NCBI RefSeq assembly: GCF_029227915.1
Contig: NC_079883.1
Span: 4,650,001 to 4,714,000 of the forward strand
From: Hydractinia symbiolongicarpus
Lineage: Eukaryota > Cnidaria > Hydrozoa > Anthoathecata > Hydractiniidae
Direction of reading: 5' to 3'
Length of the DNA: 64,000 bases
Positions within the stretch are counted from its first letter, which is position 1, and each line of letters starts with the position of its first letter. The notes under the pieces were generated by a model. The model had not been told where the DNA came from. It ran no database searches and was given only the letters and a program-made list of their open reading frames with translations. Position numbers and translations under genes: made by a program. Shown here piece by piece: positions 35,829-47,589 of the stretch.

Positions 35829-38240
35829 ATAGTTTTTTATTTGTTTTATTACTTCTAAAGATTAAATTTTTAGAATTGATTTGGGAATTTATTTTTAAAT
35901 GTTTCCCAAATTATCAAGCGCCTGTCAGTTACCTAACCTTCTGAAAGTCAATCTCCACCACATTTGTTATTTTTCTGCGGCTGTATGTTATTACGGTAAA
36001 CGAGGTCGCAATCATCAAGCTTAGCTGCAGAAATAAAATCTGCAGACTACAATATTAATAAGCGGTAAATTTTCCCAACAAGCAGAAGCTGCCTTGTATC
36101 TGTCTACTAAGTGAAAAAAAAACACTTTTGCGAAAAGTCATTTTTGCGTTTTACATGGGTTTTGATCAAAAACTGTAAAAAAGGTATGTGTTTTCTTTAT
36201 TTTTGTCTAGATACAAGTTTAAATAGAAGTTTTAAGTTTGTAGCAGTCACTACCTTTAAAGTGCAATTTTTAATTTCACTAAAGCTCAAAAATGTCCTCA
36301 AAAGTTTTTGATAAAAAAGGTTGCAAAAATAATCCTGCCTTTTATCTAATTTGCAGCCAATTAAAACTCTTGTCTCAAGTAATGATTCTTGCAAATAAAA
36401 AAACAACTGCCATGTCCTGTAGCGTTTTTTTAGCGTAAAAATGAAATCGTGGGAGGAACGCGACGTAATACCTACGAGATAAAAGAGAGGGCAAGTGGCT
36501 TTCGAATGGTGGGTTGCTTTTTGTCTGTCCTGCGGAGGAGAAAAATGAAATCAAAGTTGACAAATTGTGGTCATTTATTTATAACTTTCTTAAAAATTAC
36601 GACTAATAAAAAAGGATGTATTACAAAGTGAAAGTAACGTTTCAATATCCGCTCAATTTTGTATTTTATTTGGTTACTATAACAATATTTTATTTTTAAT
36701 TTTGTACTAAACTGGTTTCTATATCACTCAAAATAAAGTCAAAGTTATTTAAATTTTGTTTAATTGAGCGTAAGAACCACCCTCGATAAAATATTTATCA
36801 AAAATTCAAAACTATATCTCAAGTGGTTGTACACCATTCAAGTACTCAATCGCCACACAGTTATTATAAAACAAATCACACAAAAGTGGGAGGCCAATTG
36901 ATATCAGGAGTCATGGTAACAGGAAAACAAATTTATTTATAAAAACAAGGAAGAGACTTATGTTGAAATTTAGCTTACAACAGTTGAAACACGACGACAA
37001 GAGTATCAAAGAAATGGCTTCCAAAACAAGATGGCTATCGAAATTGAAAAGATCCTACCACGGTGTTCATGCGAAGTATTTCAATAACTTATCTACCTCC
37101 TTTCTTGTAGCAACTGATCACGATAGATTAAATGAAACCAACGCTGCCCTTACACTGTATGAAAGGTATGGTCTTCCAAATATACGTGATACAAATTTAC
37201 AAAATCATATTTTTTTAGGAGGCTTTAAATCATCCTGTCCTGAGATTTTGCCGAATATTTGAGTATATTAAAGAACTTCCTCAGCTTAAATTTCCACAAT
37301 AATTACACGAAAAAATTGGAATTACTTAAAAAACAATTTCCTTTTTTTTTCTTTCTTTTTTTAAGCATAAAGGTTTATTTAGTCAAAAACGCGTTTTTAC
37401 AAAAAAAAATTTACTCTCTGTTTCTTTCAAACCTAAAAATATTCATCATCGTTCGTAAAGTGAAAAAAATAAGAAATACAGACAATATCTATCGGTATCA
37501 TGATTTTCTGTGCTTATGAGGCGCGAAGGTTAGTAAGAATACACTTTTTTTAAAAGGAAACCTGGCGAAGGGCCTAGTTCTAAAAGTTTCTTCTTTGTAG
37601 GCTGAAATTCCATGTTTTTAGTTCCAAAAGTTTCTTATTTAGTTTCTTAATTTTCCTAGTAAAACAAGGGTTTCTTATATCAAATAAATAGTTAGTTCTA
37701 AAAGTTTCTTTAATTTTTGGACTTGTTGGTTTCTAAATAAAAACATTTAGCATTTCTCGTTTCGAAGTCTCTCTTATTAAAAAGTCCTCGACGACACAAC
37801 AGCACAAAATATAAACAATAAAACTCAAAAAGAACCAAAAACAAAAACTAGTGGTGACCGTAACGTCTTCTTCAAATAATTGTAAGAATTAGTTAGAAAC
37901 AAGTTTCTTATTTCAGAAATAGACATAGAATGTAGTAGTAAAAGTTTCTTAATTTTTGAAGATTCTACAGGTTTTTTATAAACTTCTTTCTTTACGGAAG
38001 CCGATAGGTGCAAAAAATCTTTCCCGAAATAAATGAAAATCTCTTTCAAAATGGTGAAAATTTCTTTCAAAATGGTGAAAATCTTTTTCAAAATGGAGAA
38101 AATCTTATTCAAAATGGTGAATTTTTTTTTCAAAATGGTGAAAATCCGAAAAAGAAAAAAATCTTTTTCGAAATTGTGAAAATGTTTCCCGAAAAAAGAA
38201 AAAATATTTCTCAAAATACATGACCTTAACCTCGTTTCAG
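35829..38240. other. Intergenic region before AIDA, with diverged short repeats
   Basis: The AIDA start exon should lie here or further upstream but I could not identify it. An open frame at 36960-37170 that ends at a possible GTATGG donor has no recognised family. From 37570 to 37960 the phrase AGTTCTAAAAGTTTCTT recurs in at least four imperfect copies. Confidence 0.5.
37985..38215. repeat. Left arm of a large inverted repeat with internal 18-bp minisatellite
   Basis: TTTCAAAATGGTGAAAATC-type units repeat about eight times. The outer end GCCGATAGGTGCAAAAAATC is the reverse complement of sequence near 39058-39080. Confidence 0.85.
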
Positions 38241-41200
38241 GGTATTTTATATCTTGTATCGACCACAAGAACATAGCGAAAGTCTATGACCGCAAGGCAA
38301 CCGAATTGGTATTTGGTAGGTGAATTAATAAGAAATCAGCTATTTTAGCAAAATTACAGAGTTAGAGATTTGCCCCTTTTTACCCAGTGCACACAGCCCC
38401 ACCCAGGCGAACTATTGTTGGAACAAGTTTTTACTTTTGCGCCGCAGATTCAGGACGCTAATCAATCAGAATACAGAGTTTCAAAATAAACGACCGCTTC
38501 GCTACCTACTATTGGAAAACAGACTTTAACGGAAAAACGGTTTTTCGCTCCTTTAAACTTCCTAGTAGTTATTACTGGAGAAAGTGTCATTAGGGATTCA
38601 ACGTGGGCGATTATTTAACTCTAAAAAAGAAGTAACAGAAAGAGAAAGTTCATCTTTTTTTTCCGCATGTGATAACATGACGGTATACAAATGCTTGGCC
38701 GAGTGAAAGTTCTCAGATGGCGACATTCCCAGAAAATCAATCAAGTAGTTGAAGTATGTCCACAAAATTTTCCAGTCAACTGCAATCCACAGTTAGAGCA
38801 AAACATGATGAATATATAGTAAAGCTAAAGGACAATGTCCATGGACTATTTCCTGGACTGTCTATTTCATTTTCTTTACTTTACTTTTCCCGCTAAAAAA
38901 GGGAACTTGAGGGTACCGCCATTATACTCGGCACCAGACCTTAACTCGTCCCAGTTCTATTTAGAGAAACATTTTCACCATCTCTCGGGAAACATTTTCA
39001 CCATTTTGAATAACATTTTTACTATTTTGAGTAACATTTTCACACAATTTCGAAAAAGATTTTTTGCACCTATCGGCTACCGTATTTCTTATAAAAAAAC
39101 AACTTGTAAGCAACTTCGTCTAGGACTCTCTCTGCACCTATGATATGCCAACGGGACCACACTCAGGTTTATAAACGTGAATAAAAAGTTTTTTTTATCA
39201 TTTCTATTCTTTTTTTTGCCAGAACGTTAAATAAATTTCCAGGAATTTGTTTAAAGGGATTTTAATGTGACATATAATGTAAGAGAAAACACGTCAAATA
39301 TAAAAAAAGTTCACTGATCTAAAAAACTGATCAATTTCCTCTCTTTTCTTATAGACTTTGTAATGTTATGGAACACTTCTTAGCGAATGGATGTAAAGAA
39401 ATGGATTTGAATCTAACCAATGAACAACAAGTACGTAGTTGTATTTGACATGTCATATTTAAATAGCCTCGTTTTCATGGCTGTTGTTTTTCCTTCCCGC
39501 GACAAAAGTCTTTATTTGTCATTTTTTGTTTTTAGTGGAAATGATCGAATTTTCTTAGTTCTTTAGGTTTTGCCAAGGGTGTCTGCTAACTTTTCGAGTC
39601 CTGTGAATAGTCAAAACTATAATTTTATTTTTAGCTAACAATCGAAAAACTTGTTCATTGTGTAAAATGCCGAATGAACGCAATCAAGGTATGTTTTGCT
39701 TTGCAACTTCTTAAAAATTCTGTTTTCCTTAATAACTACCAACTAACAAAGTTTTTTTATTCAGTTTGGCCCTCCTAACGATTGGATGACACTTACCGAA
39801 ATTATGAAATTAAAACCAGGTGAGTGTGCTCACGCAAAAATTTTATTATGAATACAAAATATCTGAAATGTATTTCTTATAGTCACCATGACATCTGCCA
39901 CCAAAATTTGATGCAGTAAAAATCTAATTTTTCGTTTTAGTTTTTAAATGCTTGTTGACATGGAACTCCGTCTTTCCTATCGTTATCGTCACGACGACTT
40001 CGACGTCGGTTGTCAGGTAACTTTCTTAGAACTTCAATCATACTACATTTTTGACGCCTAAATCCTCTGATCTAGTCATACTCATCTCAATGCCACAAAG
40101 CTATTCGTAAATTGAGCAAGGCAATTCATTTAAAATTTTTAGTTTGGTCAGTGATGATAGTGGTGTAGAAGAAGAACTATCCGATGAAGAAGAGGATACA
40201 ACAAGTTCACAGTTGTTGCCAAGGTTACCAAAACAAAAAGGGTTAACCCGCATGTCTATCAAAATCGAAAAGATTGGATTGAAGCATACAGAACTGATCG
40301 ACCCGTATATAACGATATCAGTAAGAGGTATGCCTCTTAAATCAAAGAAAGTTTTTCCAAGTCTGCACGTAAAAAGAATGTCACAGCTATGGTTTATGCC
40401 AGAGTTTTACCACCCCTCCAAGGAAGTTTATAAATTTTTGACCTTAAGTTTTACAAGTTGCGTGAACTACCTATTACGTCATATTTTATTCACGTGCGTA
40501 TTAATTTTCGCGCGCATTTTAATTTCCCACAAACAACAAAGAAAAAATAGTAGAAATAGCCGATATATTGATACAATATATTGATTCCTTTAAAACTTCT
40601 TTTCTTTATTTGCACTTATTATTTTCGCACAAAACGGAATTCACGTACTAAATTTCGCGTAATAACGAACTTTTGCCCAAACATTATTACGAATAAGGTT
40701 GTTTTGACCGATGTCTTTGATGATATTTAAAGTTTTTATTGACAATACGAAAAAAGTAAAGAAATATGGAACAAAAGATACAACTTTCTTCTTTAGATTA
40801 CGCGTCTGTGCATCTGACTCCGCTCCAAAACACAACCTTACCGAAGAGCATTGAAAGATTTTCCCTCGGTTTCGATGCGAGATGTGAAATCCAGAAGTAT
40901 GTGGAAAAAATCCCAAAAGGTAATAACTTTAAATTTTGCGCTCGCAAATTTTTGCGCAATGTTCGAAAAACTTGATTTTGAGCGAATTAATTTTCAAACA
41001 ATCTAAAATTTTTTTTTTATTTGAACGTTCTAGTGAATCAGGGCTTGTTTTTGAAACGGTAGCCATTTAACCTTGTCCCCAGGGGTTCTTGCCTATTTGA
41101 TATCAGGACCGGCTGTAAAGTAGGCACTAGCGGCTTCCAGGCAACAAACCCTGGGACCAAGGATGGTGGCCAGTTACTTTAAATAACATTTTTTTCTCGC

Positions 41201-41612
41201 GCATAATTTTTCACGCGTGCGTCTGTTTCCTGCGCTAAGATACTAAATTTTCGTGTATTCATATACGCATATAACTTTTTTTGGTTTTAGGTAGCGCAAT
41301 ATTCTTTGAATTGAAACATCGAAAAAATGGAAAAATTGTAACAAAATGTTTTGCAGTTTTAAAAAGAAACGAGTTTAAGACGGTGAAAGGATTTTTAGAA
41401 TTGTAAGTTTGTGTTTTTTCTGGATTTTAAGTTAAAAATCTCTTGCTGTGGTCACACTAGCTAGAGCATATACGTTATATTAAACTATCTCTATTGTCGA
41501 TCTTTTTAGGTACAAAGGACCAACTGATTATCATTTGAAAAATCTGACCAAATTAACCAAAAATAAACCGTTATATCTTCATTTGGATGTGAAACTGTTG
41601 GACGAACATTGA
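38241..41612 (+). CDS. AIDA: AIDA, axin interactor dorsalization-associated protein (start missing)
   Basis: Exons: 38241-38319 (tentative), 39355-39430, 39635-39688, 39765-39819, 39941-40016, 40143-40327, 40797-40919, 41291-41402 and 41510-41612. They join in phase to 286 residues; with about 20 missing N-terminal residues this equals the family length of ~306. The helical N-domain has NLTNEQQLTIEKLV. An acidic stretch and LLPRLPKQKGLTRMSIKIEK follow. The C-terminal C2-like domain has IEKIGLK, LIDPYITISVRD, SVHLTPLQNT, GSAIFFELKHRK, TKCFAVL, LYKGPTD and NKPLYLHLDVKL. All have clear counterparts in vertebrate AIDA. AIDA binds axin and blocks axin-dependent JNK activation, and its C2 domain contacts membrane phosphoinositides. 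The 38241 exon has clean splice sites and matching phase, but its similarity is weak and it lies between two inverted-repeat arms. Confidence 0.9.
38955..39100. repeat. Right arm of the large inverted repeat
   Basis: AACATTTTCACCATTTTGAA units, then GATTTTTTGCACCTATCGGC, form the inverted counterpart of 37985-38215. It lies in the AIDA intron before the 39355 exon. Confidence 0.85.
41068..41163. repeat. ~96-bp MITE, second copy of the GTCCCCAG family
   Basis: AACCTTGTCCCCAGGGGTTC at the left end faces AACCCTGGGACCAAGGAT at the right end as an inverted pair. It lies in the AIDA intron before the 41291 exon and is related to 31452-31553. Confidence 0.7.
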
Positions 41613-44176
41613 ATATAAAGAAAGGATTGTACATAATTTAGAAATTTATTTTTATATTTTATTATAATTTTTATTTTTTTGTCACCACCGAGCACATTTT
41701 TTATCTCTGTTATAAATGTGACGAATTCTCAAAACAGTGAGGAAAATCAGAAATTTCCATGGTTGTCAGAACTAAAAATATTTTCATTTTCTTGACAAGG
41801 ATACGATACCAGAACTGTTCCGAAGTTTTTGTTTTAATTTTCACAGCAAGGTCCAGCAATAAGCTTTAAGTACAAAACTTTCAGATGTAATTTCATCTGA
41901 TCAGTAAAATATCGGGAAAATAAGGAGGTGGTATATGCAATATTTTGGGTTCGGCAGGCTTTAAAGGCACCTAAATTTTGCGTTACAAATGTGTTCTGAT
42001 TTTTCTAGAATACGTATTTTTAAGACAAATTTTGTATTTTATTTTTACAATTTCATTGAAATTTTAGCAAATCTTTTATTTTTTTTCTTTCCCTTTGGGC
42101 TTTTCGCTGCTGAGTTATTTTGTAAGTAGAAACAGTGTTAACATTAGCCATTCGTGGTATGCTTTCTTGTGTGTGCAAATGTAAAAAGGAATCAGACACA
42201 ATCCAATTTGGACTCCTGGACTCTCCCCTCCCCTTCCTCTCAAGTTTTCGACTCACAAAAGAAGTTGGTTGTGCTTTTCTTATATAATATAAGAATAATC
42301 TAATATACATATTACATACTCGAACCTGCTGTGCACTCTGTTTGCAGGGCTTTTCTCTACTTTCTGATATGTGGTTTGCGCTAAGCTTCGAGGACGAGAT
42401 TTAACTGTTGCGGTGACACAAAATTAATTAAAAGCAATGAACCCTATTAACACAGAATGTTTCTTGAATCAATCTCGACTTACACCGACAACGCGAGAAA
42501 GATAAAACGCGAGCTCTTGTGGTTTTTGGGTACATAGGGCGCTGGGGTTTACACATTCAATTGCCAATACATCACGTAGTGATCATATACCGCGTTAACG
42601 TTTAATTTTTAAAAGGAGTGAGGGGAGGGAGGGTGCTATCCCATAGAATTTAGAAAGGACAATTTTTAACTATAAAACTTAAAGCTTACCATGAAAAAGC
42701 AAATCGGTTCCATAAGAAAGAATTTCAAAAGTTGTGTACGTACCTTGCCACATATTTTGCAAAACCTGTCTTTTCTGAGGTATAGGCCTTACCCTGATAA
42801 ACAGCACCTCATTTACATCAAAACTTTTTAACATTTTTCAAAAAAATAATTAGATTTACATAGACAATTTTCAACGTCTTTTATATGAATACAACTTGCT
42901 TTTTCGCGGGAGGCAAGCTTTAAACCTTTCATATCTCGTAATTTTTCCAGCCACATCACTATGTACTGGGTGAGACATTTTATTTTGGTGATTTAATCAC
43001 CTCATAATGGCAATTTTCTTTTGCTTCAAAGGAGAAAAAATCCACGACTTCTCAGAAGTGCGGTCACCATTTTAACTATTTCATTAAACATGACAACACA
43101 TCTGAGAATTTGGGACAAGGATGAGGAATGTAAGATAAACAATAAGTTTAAATTGACTTTTACTTCAAGTTATTTAGAACTATACATGGCAAGCAGAATG
43201 TGATAAAACATAACTTTTTTTCACTAAGGTAATCAACACCATAGTAATCTGCTTTCTATATCCTGAAGCTTCGTAAAAATTCATTCAATATCTCCACAAA
43301 CTATACACAAGTAACCAGCAGAGCAAGAGGTCGACTCCTTCTCTACAGTACGAAGGAGTGCAACAACTGAATGGAACATGAGAAAAAAAGGATGAACGCC
43401 ATAAAAAGTAAACAACAAAACACGAATGAACAAAAAGAAATATAATAAAATTAAACAGTATATTCTCTAGGGCAGAGTGAACAAGGAAATACTTTGTAAC
43501 ACTGTAAAAATGCAGACCAGCTACATAAATGCATGCGAAACAAAGCTATTGGAAAAACACATATTCGCAGTAGCTCGACTGAACGTAAGAAAGAAAGTTA
43601 AGTTTAAAAGGAAAAAGTAACAAGCCCCTTGATGCTTGCAAAAGTCCAAATAAACAGATTTAAGCTCGTTTACCGTATAAATAGACAGAGAACTGAGCAG
43701 GCAGCTCAAAAAATACATACGATATAAAGCATTACAAATATAATGACGCGGAATAATTTGAACACTTTTCCTTGGAAAATAAAACTGCTAAGAAAGCGTA
43801 ATATACTCTACGACGGAGAGCAGTAAACGCTCTGTCTGTTAATACAACATAACAAATGTCCTTTTGGTTAAAAAAACGTGAAAACTTATGAAGAACGAAT
43901 TCTTTGAATAAATGTAGCAAATCATTTCACTGGATATAAAGAATGACGCTGCACCTGGCATCGACTTGATTGTAATTAATTATTTATTACACTTGATGTC
44001 GTTCCGGACAACAACGAGGCTCCAGCCTACGTAAAACTAATGACTATTCCGATGTATTGACACTTCAGATTGGACTTTTACAAATCTAAAAAACAAGTTT
44101 TAATTAACATTCTGCAACCATAGTAACTAACAAAAGTAACCAATCACATAAGGAGAAACCTTATGCAGCAACTTAC
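41613..44176. other. Region between convergent AIDA and SAMD4
   Basis: The 3' UTRs of both genes and the final SAMD4 coding exon are expected here. I could not place that exon in phase. A minus-strand open frame at 42310-42053 (85 codons, Lys/Arg-rich end) has no supporting splice phase. Confidence 0.5.
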
Positions 44177-47100
44177 CGTCCAATGCATGGTTGGTCATGC
44201 TCACACACAGTGTTTGCAGACGTTTATCAAGACCTTCCGGATCTTGTTGAGCTACAGAAGAAAAAATCATAACATTAAACCGAAGTCAAAAAACTAAACT
44301 CACTGTGTTGGAACCACGTGATTCACCTGCAGGGCCCTTATTTTGCCGCAACAGGCCATATTACAGCCTTTGGAGATCTGTGTACGTAGTTGGCGATGTT
44401 CTAAGGGCAAAGGAAAACAACAACAAAAATGTCAAACTAACCTAACTGTGGTGGTTGTAACACAACATTCGAACGGATTGGAGCAGATTTGGCACGACTA
44501 AGCGACTGATGTCCTCCCTTCATCTAAAAACAAATAAATTTTCATCAAAGTGTGAACATTAGCGCGTGGGAATGTGTTGAATAAAACACGAGGAGATATG
44601 ACAAACTTATTGTTGGTATGCCAACACTGCAACCAATTCAAGAACCATTAACTTTCCAATCAAGCGGATTAGAAGGTCAGGGTGAAGGTGATTGAGTGGT
44701 TACACTTACTAAACTTAAAACTATACCACACATTCTTAAGATTTACAAACTGTCCACCCACGTTGCTTAGCAGGAATTGACATGAAAGAATGCGAAAATT
44801 AAAAAACGTTCCAACAAAGGATGAAGAACAGAGAAGAAAACTAAAGAAACGCACCATGTTGTTATGGTAACTATTTGTCGAGCTTAACTTCTTATGCAAG
44901 CTTTGGGTTGCCACTAGAGGACCTGCTCTTGGGCCAGGTATATGCATCATTGAGCCGCCCTTTAAAGAACTCGTGCGGTTTGTAGAACGTCGACGACCCA
45001 GGGCTGTACCATTACCAAATGGATCATACCAACTAAAGTATTACATAACAATGATGATGAACACACAATGATAATAACGCATATAAAGAAGAAAACATTG
45101 GCGCTGCTAGGGTTAACACAATAACAAATTAACGTTGCTATGATGAAGTGAATAAACATCAGGTCGTCAACTAAAAATACCGAACAGTCATAATTGACAA
45201 CTCCTCATTAAACTGATTAGATCACTTTCTTAACTACGCCACTTAATTGCTTTCGATCACACTCCCACACAGACACACTACAACTTACTTTTTAGGTCCT
45301 TTTTCGATTCCGGCAAGTTTTCTATTTGTAGCTAATTGTCTGGCCAATTTTTGACATTGCGCTTTCCACGATTGCAGCCTTCTTTTATCGCCTTGCGAAA
45401 AAGCTTCATGAGACAACACGCGGTCTAATAAACCGAGGTAAGTGAGACAACACTCCTCGTCTGGCTGTGCCACGACCAAGATCTGCGTGCATGCTTTACC
45501 CATGACACGACAAATTTCTGACGGAAGGTCTTCTTCCTCGTCTTCTTCTTCGCTGTCGTTCTCTTTTTGGTTCTCCTCCGCAGATGGGTCTTTACCTTCT
45601 TCGATTTCTTTAAGTTCGGAACTTTTTGGCGGCCGTATGGGGCTCATAAGTATAGTTTTTAGTTCTTGTAAAACAAACGGGAGTCGCCCTGGTTGTAAGA
45701 CCTCCTAAAAGAACATTTGTAGCGTTTAAATGTGGTTTCACGTAATGACATATCCGGCTGAAATATTATGACAAATTATTAACCTTTTCAAGTTGTAAAA
45801 GTGTGCTCTTTCTTTCCTTGATTTTTTGTACACACAACACAATTTTATTGCGCGCGCCTTTCGTCACTCCTTTCTGTTCCAAGTATTCATCGTTCAGTTC
45901 CAGCATTTCCTCGTATGTCAAATCGTTGAAAATGTGAGAGTACTTATGAAGACGCAAGCTTTTAAGCCACATAGGAACATCTAAAAAACAAAACGTGACA
46001 GAGGTGATTTCCAAGGAAGGACAAAACAGTCGGGATCTAATCAACACAATGACTCACAGAGAAATAAAATTTAGCAGATACGCCATTAATCTTTAAAGAG
46101 CGTCCCATGAACATTTCCTGATTTTTTGTAATTACCGCAAAATAATGTAAAACGTGCTCAGGTTAATCTTTACTTGGAAGGAAATACTTAAGTAGAACGA
46201 ACCATTAAAGAGAATTAAAAGTAAATAAAATACTAATTCAGTCCTCTTTACACACAAGCCTTCTACCTTTCATTCCAGGATTTGCATTGGGGTTTGTCAT
46301 GCTGTTCATCTTTCGCAATGCATTTTCTTCGTCGCTATCTATGGAGGACTGGGGTGAAACTGGCATGTGACGTTCAGGGTCGGCAGGAAAAGATCTGGAC
46401 CGAATTGCACGTGGTCCTAATTCCTCTAAAATATCGCTTTCGTGGCGTGCACCTGCAAAAAAAAATTGTTTTGGTTCATTAAAATCTTAATTAACTTAGA
46501 GTGCTATCTATGCTGCGTGACGTTTAGATCACATTGTGAATTTGTTTTGTTAGGTCGTCTATACCCCGTTAAAAAACCTGTTAGTCATTATGCGAATAGG
46601 GTTGGCCACACAAAAAAAAAAAACACAATTTTTTTACTTTTCCCTCACCAATCAGTAAAATTCCCTGACCATTTTAAAATTCCATTTGGGCAACTTTGCT
46701 TGAAGCGTACAAAATTGCAGAGTGACAACCCTGAAGCTTTAATACCTTTACTAGCAGGAAATTCTAATGCGTTAGAACCGTTGTCAAAGGAGGTGCAGAT
46801 TCCAGAGTCCCTCTGTGCAAGTTGTCCCTTCCATCCGTTGAGAAGTGATGGCGATTTATAAGAATAAGTGTTAGTGATGGGTTGGTGTCGATGGCTAGTT
46901 TTGCTGTTTCCCCATCCCAATTCATAAGCTGATTTCGTCTCGTGTAGTGGCGAGTGAGCATTCATCGCTGATGCATTAAAGCCGGGCGGTGGTCTCATCT
47001 TTTCACCTTTATCTTCAAGCAGGCCAAGCCACCATGTCAGGGAGTTACGTTCTTCAGGTACAAATGCAGGGTGAACTAACGCCAGCGACAACAGCTGCTT

Positions 47101-47589
47101 GCACTCCTCTTCGTGTATGGAATATTCTAACGAATGCGATAAAATCTTCGGTAGCAACTTCAAGTACTCATGGCGAGCTTCGTCATTCCCAGGATGCAAC
47201 AGTGGAAGATGAAGAAGAAGCTGTTGAACTGCGACTTCTTTACTTTCATGACATAACCCTCGAAGAAATTCTAAACAATTTGGAACGATTACAGCTTTTT
47301 AAATAACACTACACTGAACAAAGACAACAAGCAACTACACATAAACAAACTGCTTAAATAATTAAAAAAAAAAATTACCTTTGGCATTGGCTTCTTCTTC
47401 AAAAATGCCAACCTCATAAGCACTATCTCGAAATGTGTGTTCCAGCACAAGCGACAAGAAACGTGCTTGGGTAGATCCTAATCTTTTGAGTAAAGAATAG
47501 CAAGCTATCGTTTGCTCGATGTCGTTCCATTGATCAAACCACTGGACTACAGTATTGATTCGATCACGAAAAATATAAGCAGGTTTCAT
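44177..47589 (-). CDS. SAMD4: Smaug/SAMD4 RNA-binding translational repressor (last exon not found)
   Basis: Eight minus-strand exons join in phase: 47589-47379, 47270-46746, 46452-46267, 45980-45784, 45704-45289, 45032-44855, 44523-44442 and 44251-44177, giving at least 623 residues. The N-terminal Smaug dimerisation region has FRDRINTVVQWFDQW, TQARFLSLVLEHTF and EYLKLLPKILSHSLEY. The SAM domain has VPMWLKSLRLHKYSHIF and KGVTKGARNKIVLCVQKIKE; the Ala-Arg-Lys-Ile surface is the part that holds RNA hairpins in Smaug. A PHAT-like region follows (CRVMGKACTQILVV, YLGLLDRVLSHEAF). The end LQTLCVSMTNHAL matches the conserved C-terminus. Smaug binds CNGG-loop hairpins in mRNAs and recruits deadenylation and repression factors in cytoplasmic granules. 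The start is the ATG before the conserved FRDR block. An upstream exon near 47924-47883 is not in frame and may be 5' UTR. Confidence 0.92.

Noticed and set aside
38756-38897. Open frame starting MSTKFSSQLQ as the AIDA first exon
   Set aside because: Loose similarity only, and no consensus donor in the phase needed by the 39355 exon.
42053-42310. Minus-strand 85-codon open frame as the final SAMD4 exon
   Set aside because: No acceptor in it gives the phase required after 44177, and the sequence does not match the SAMD4 C-terminus.
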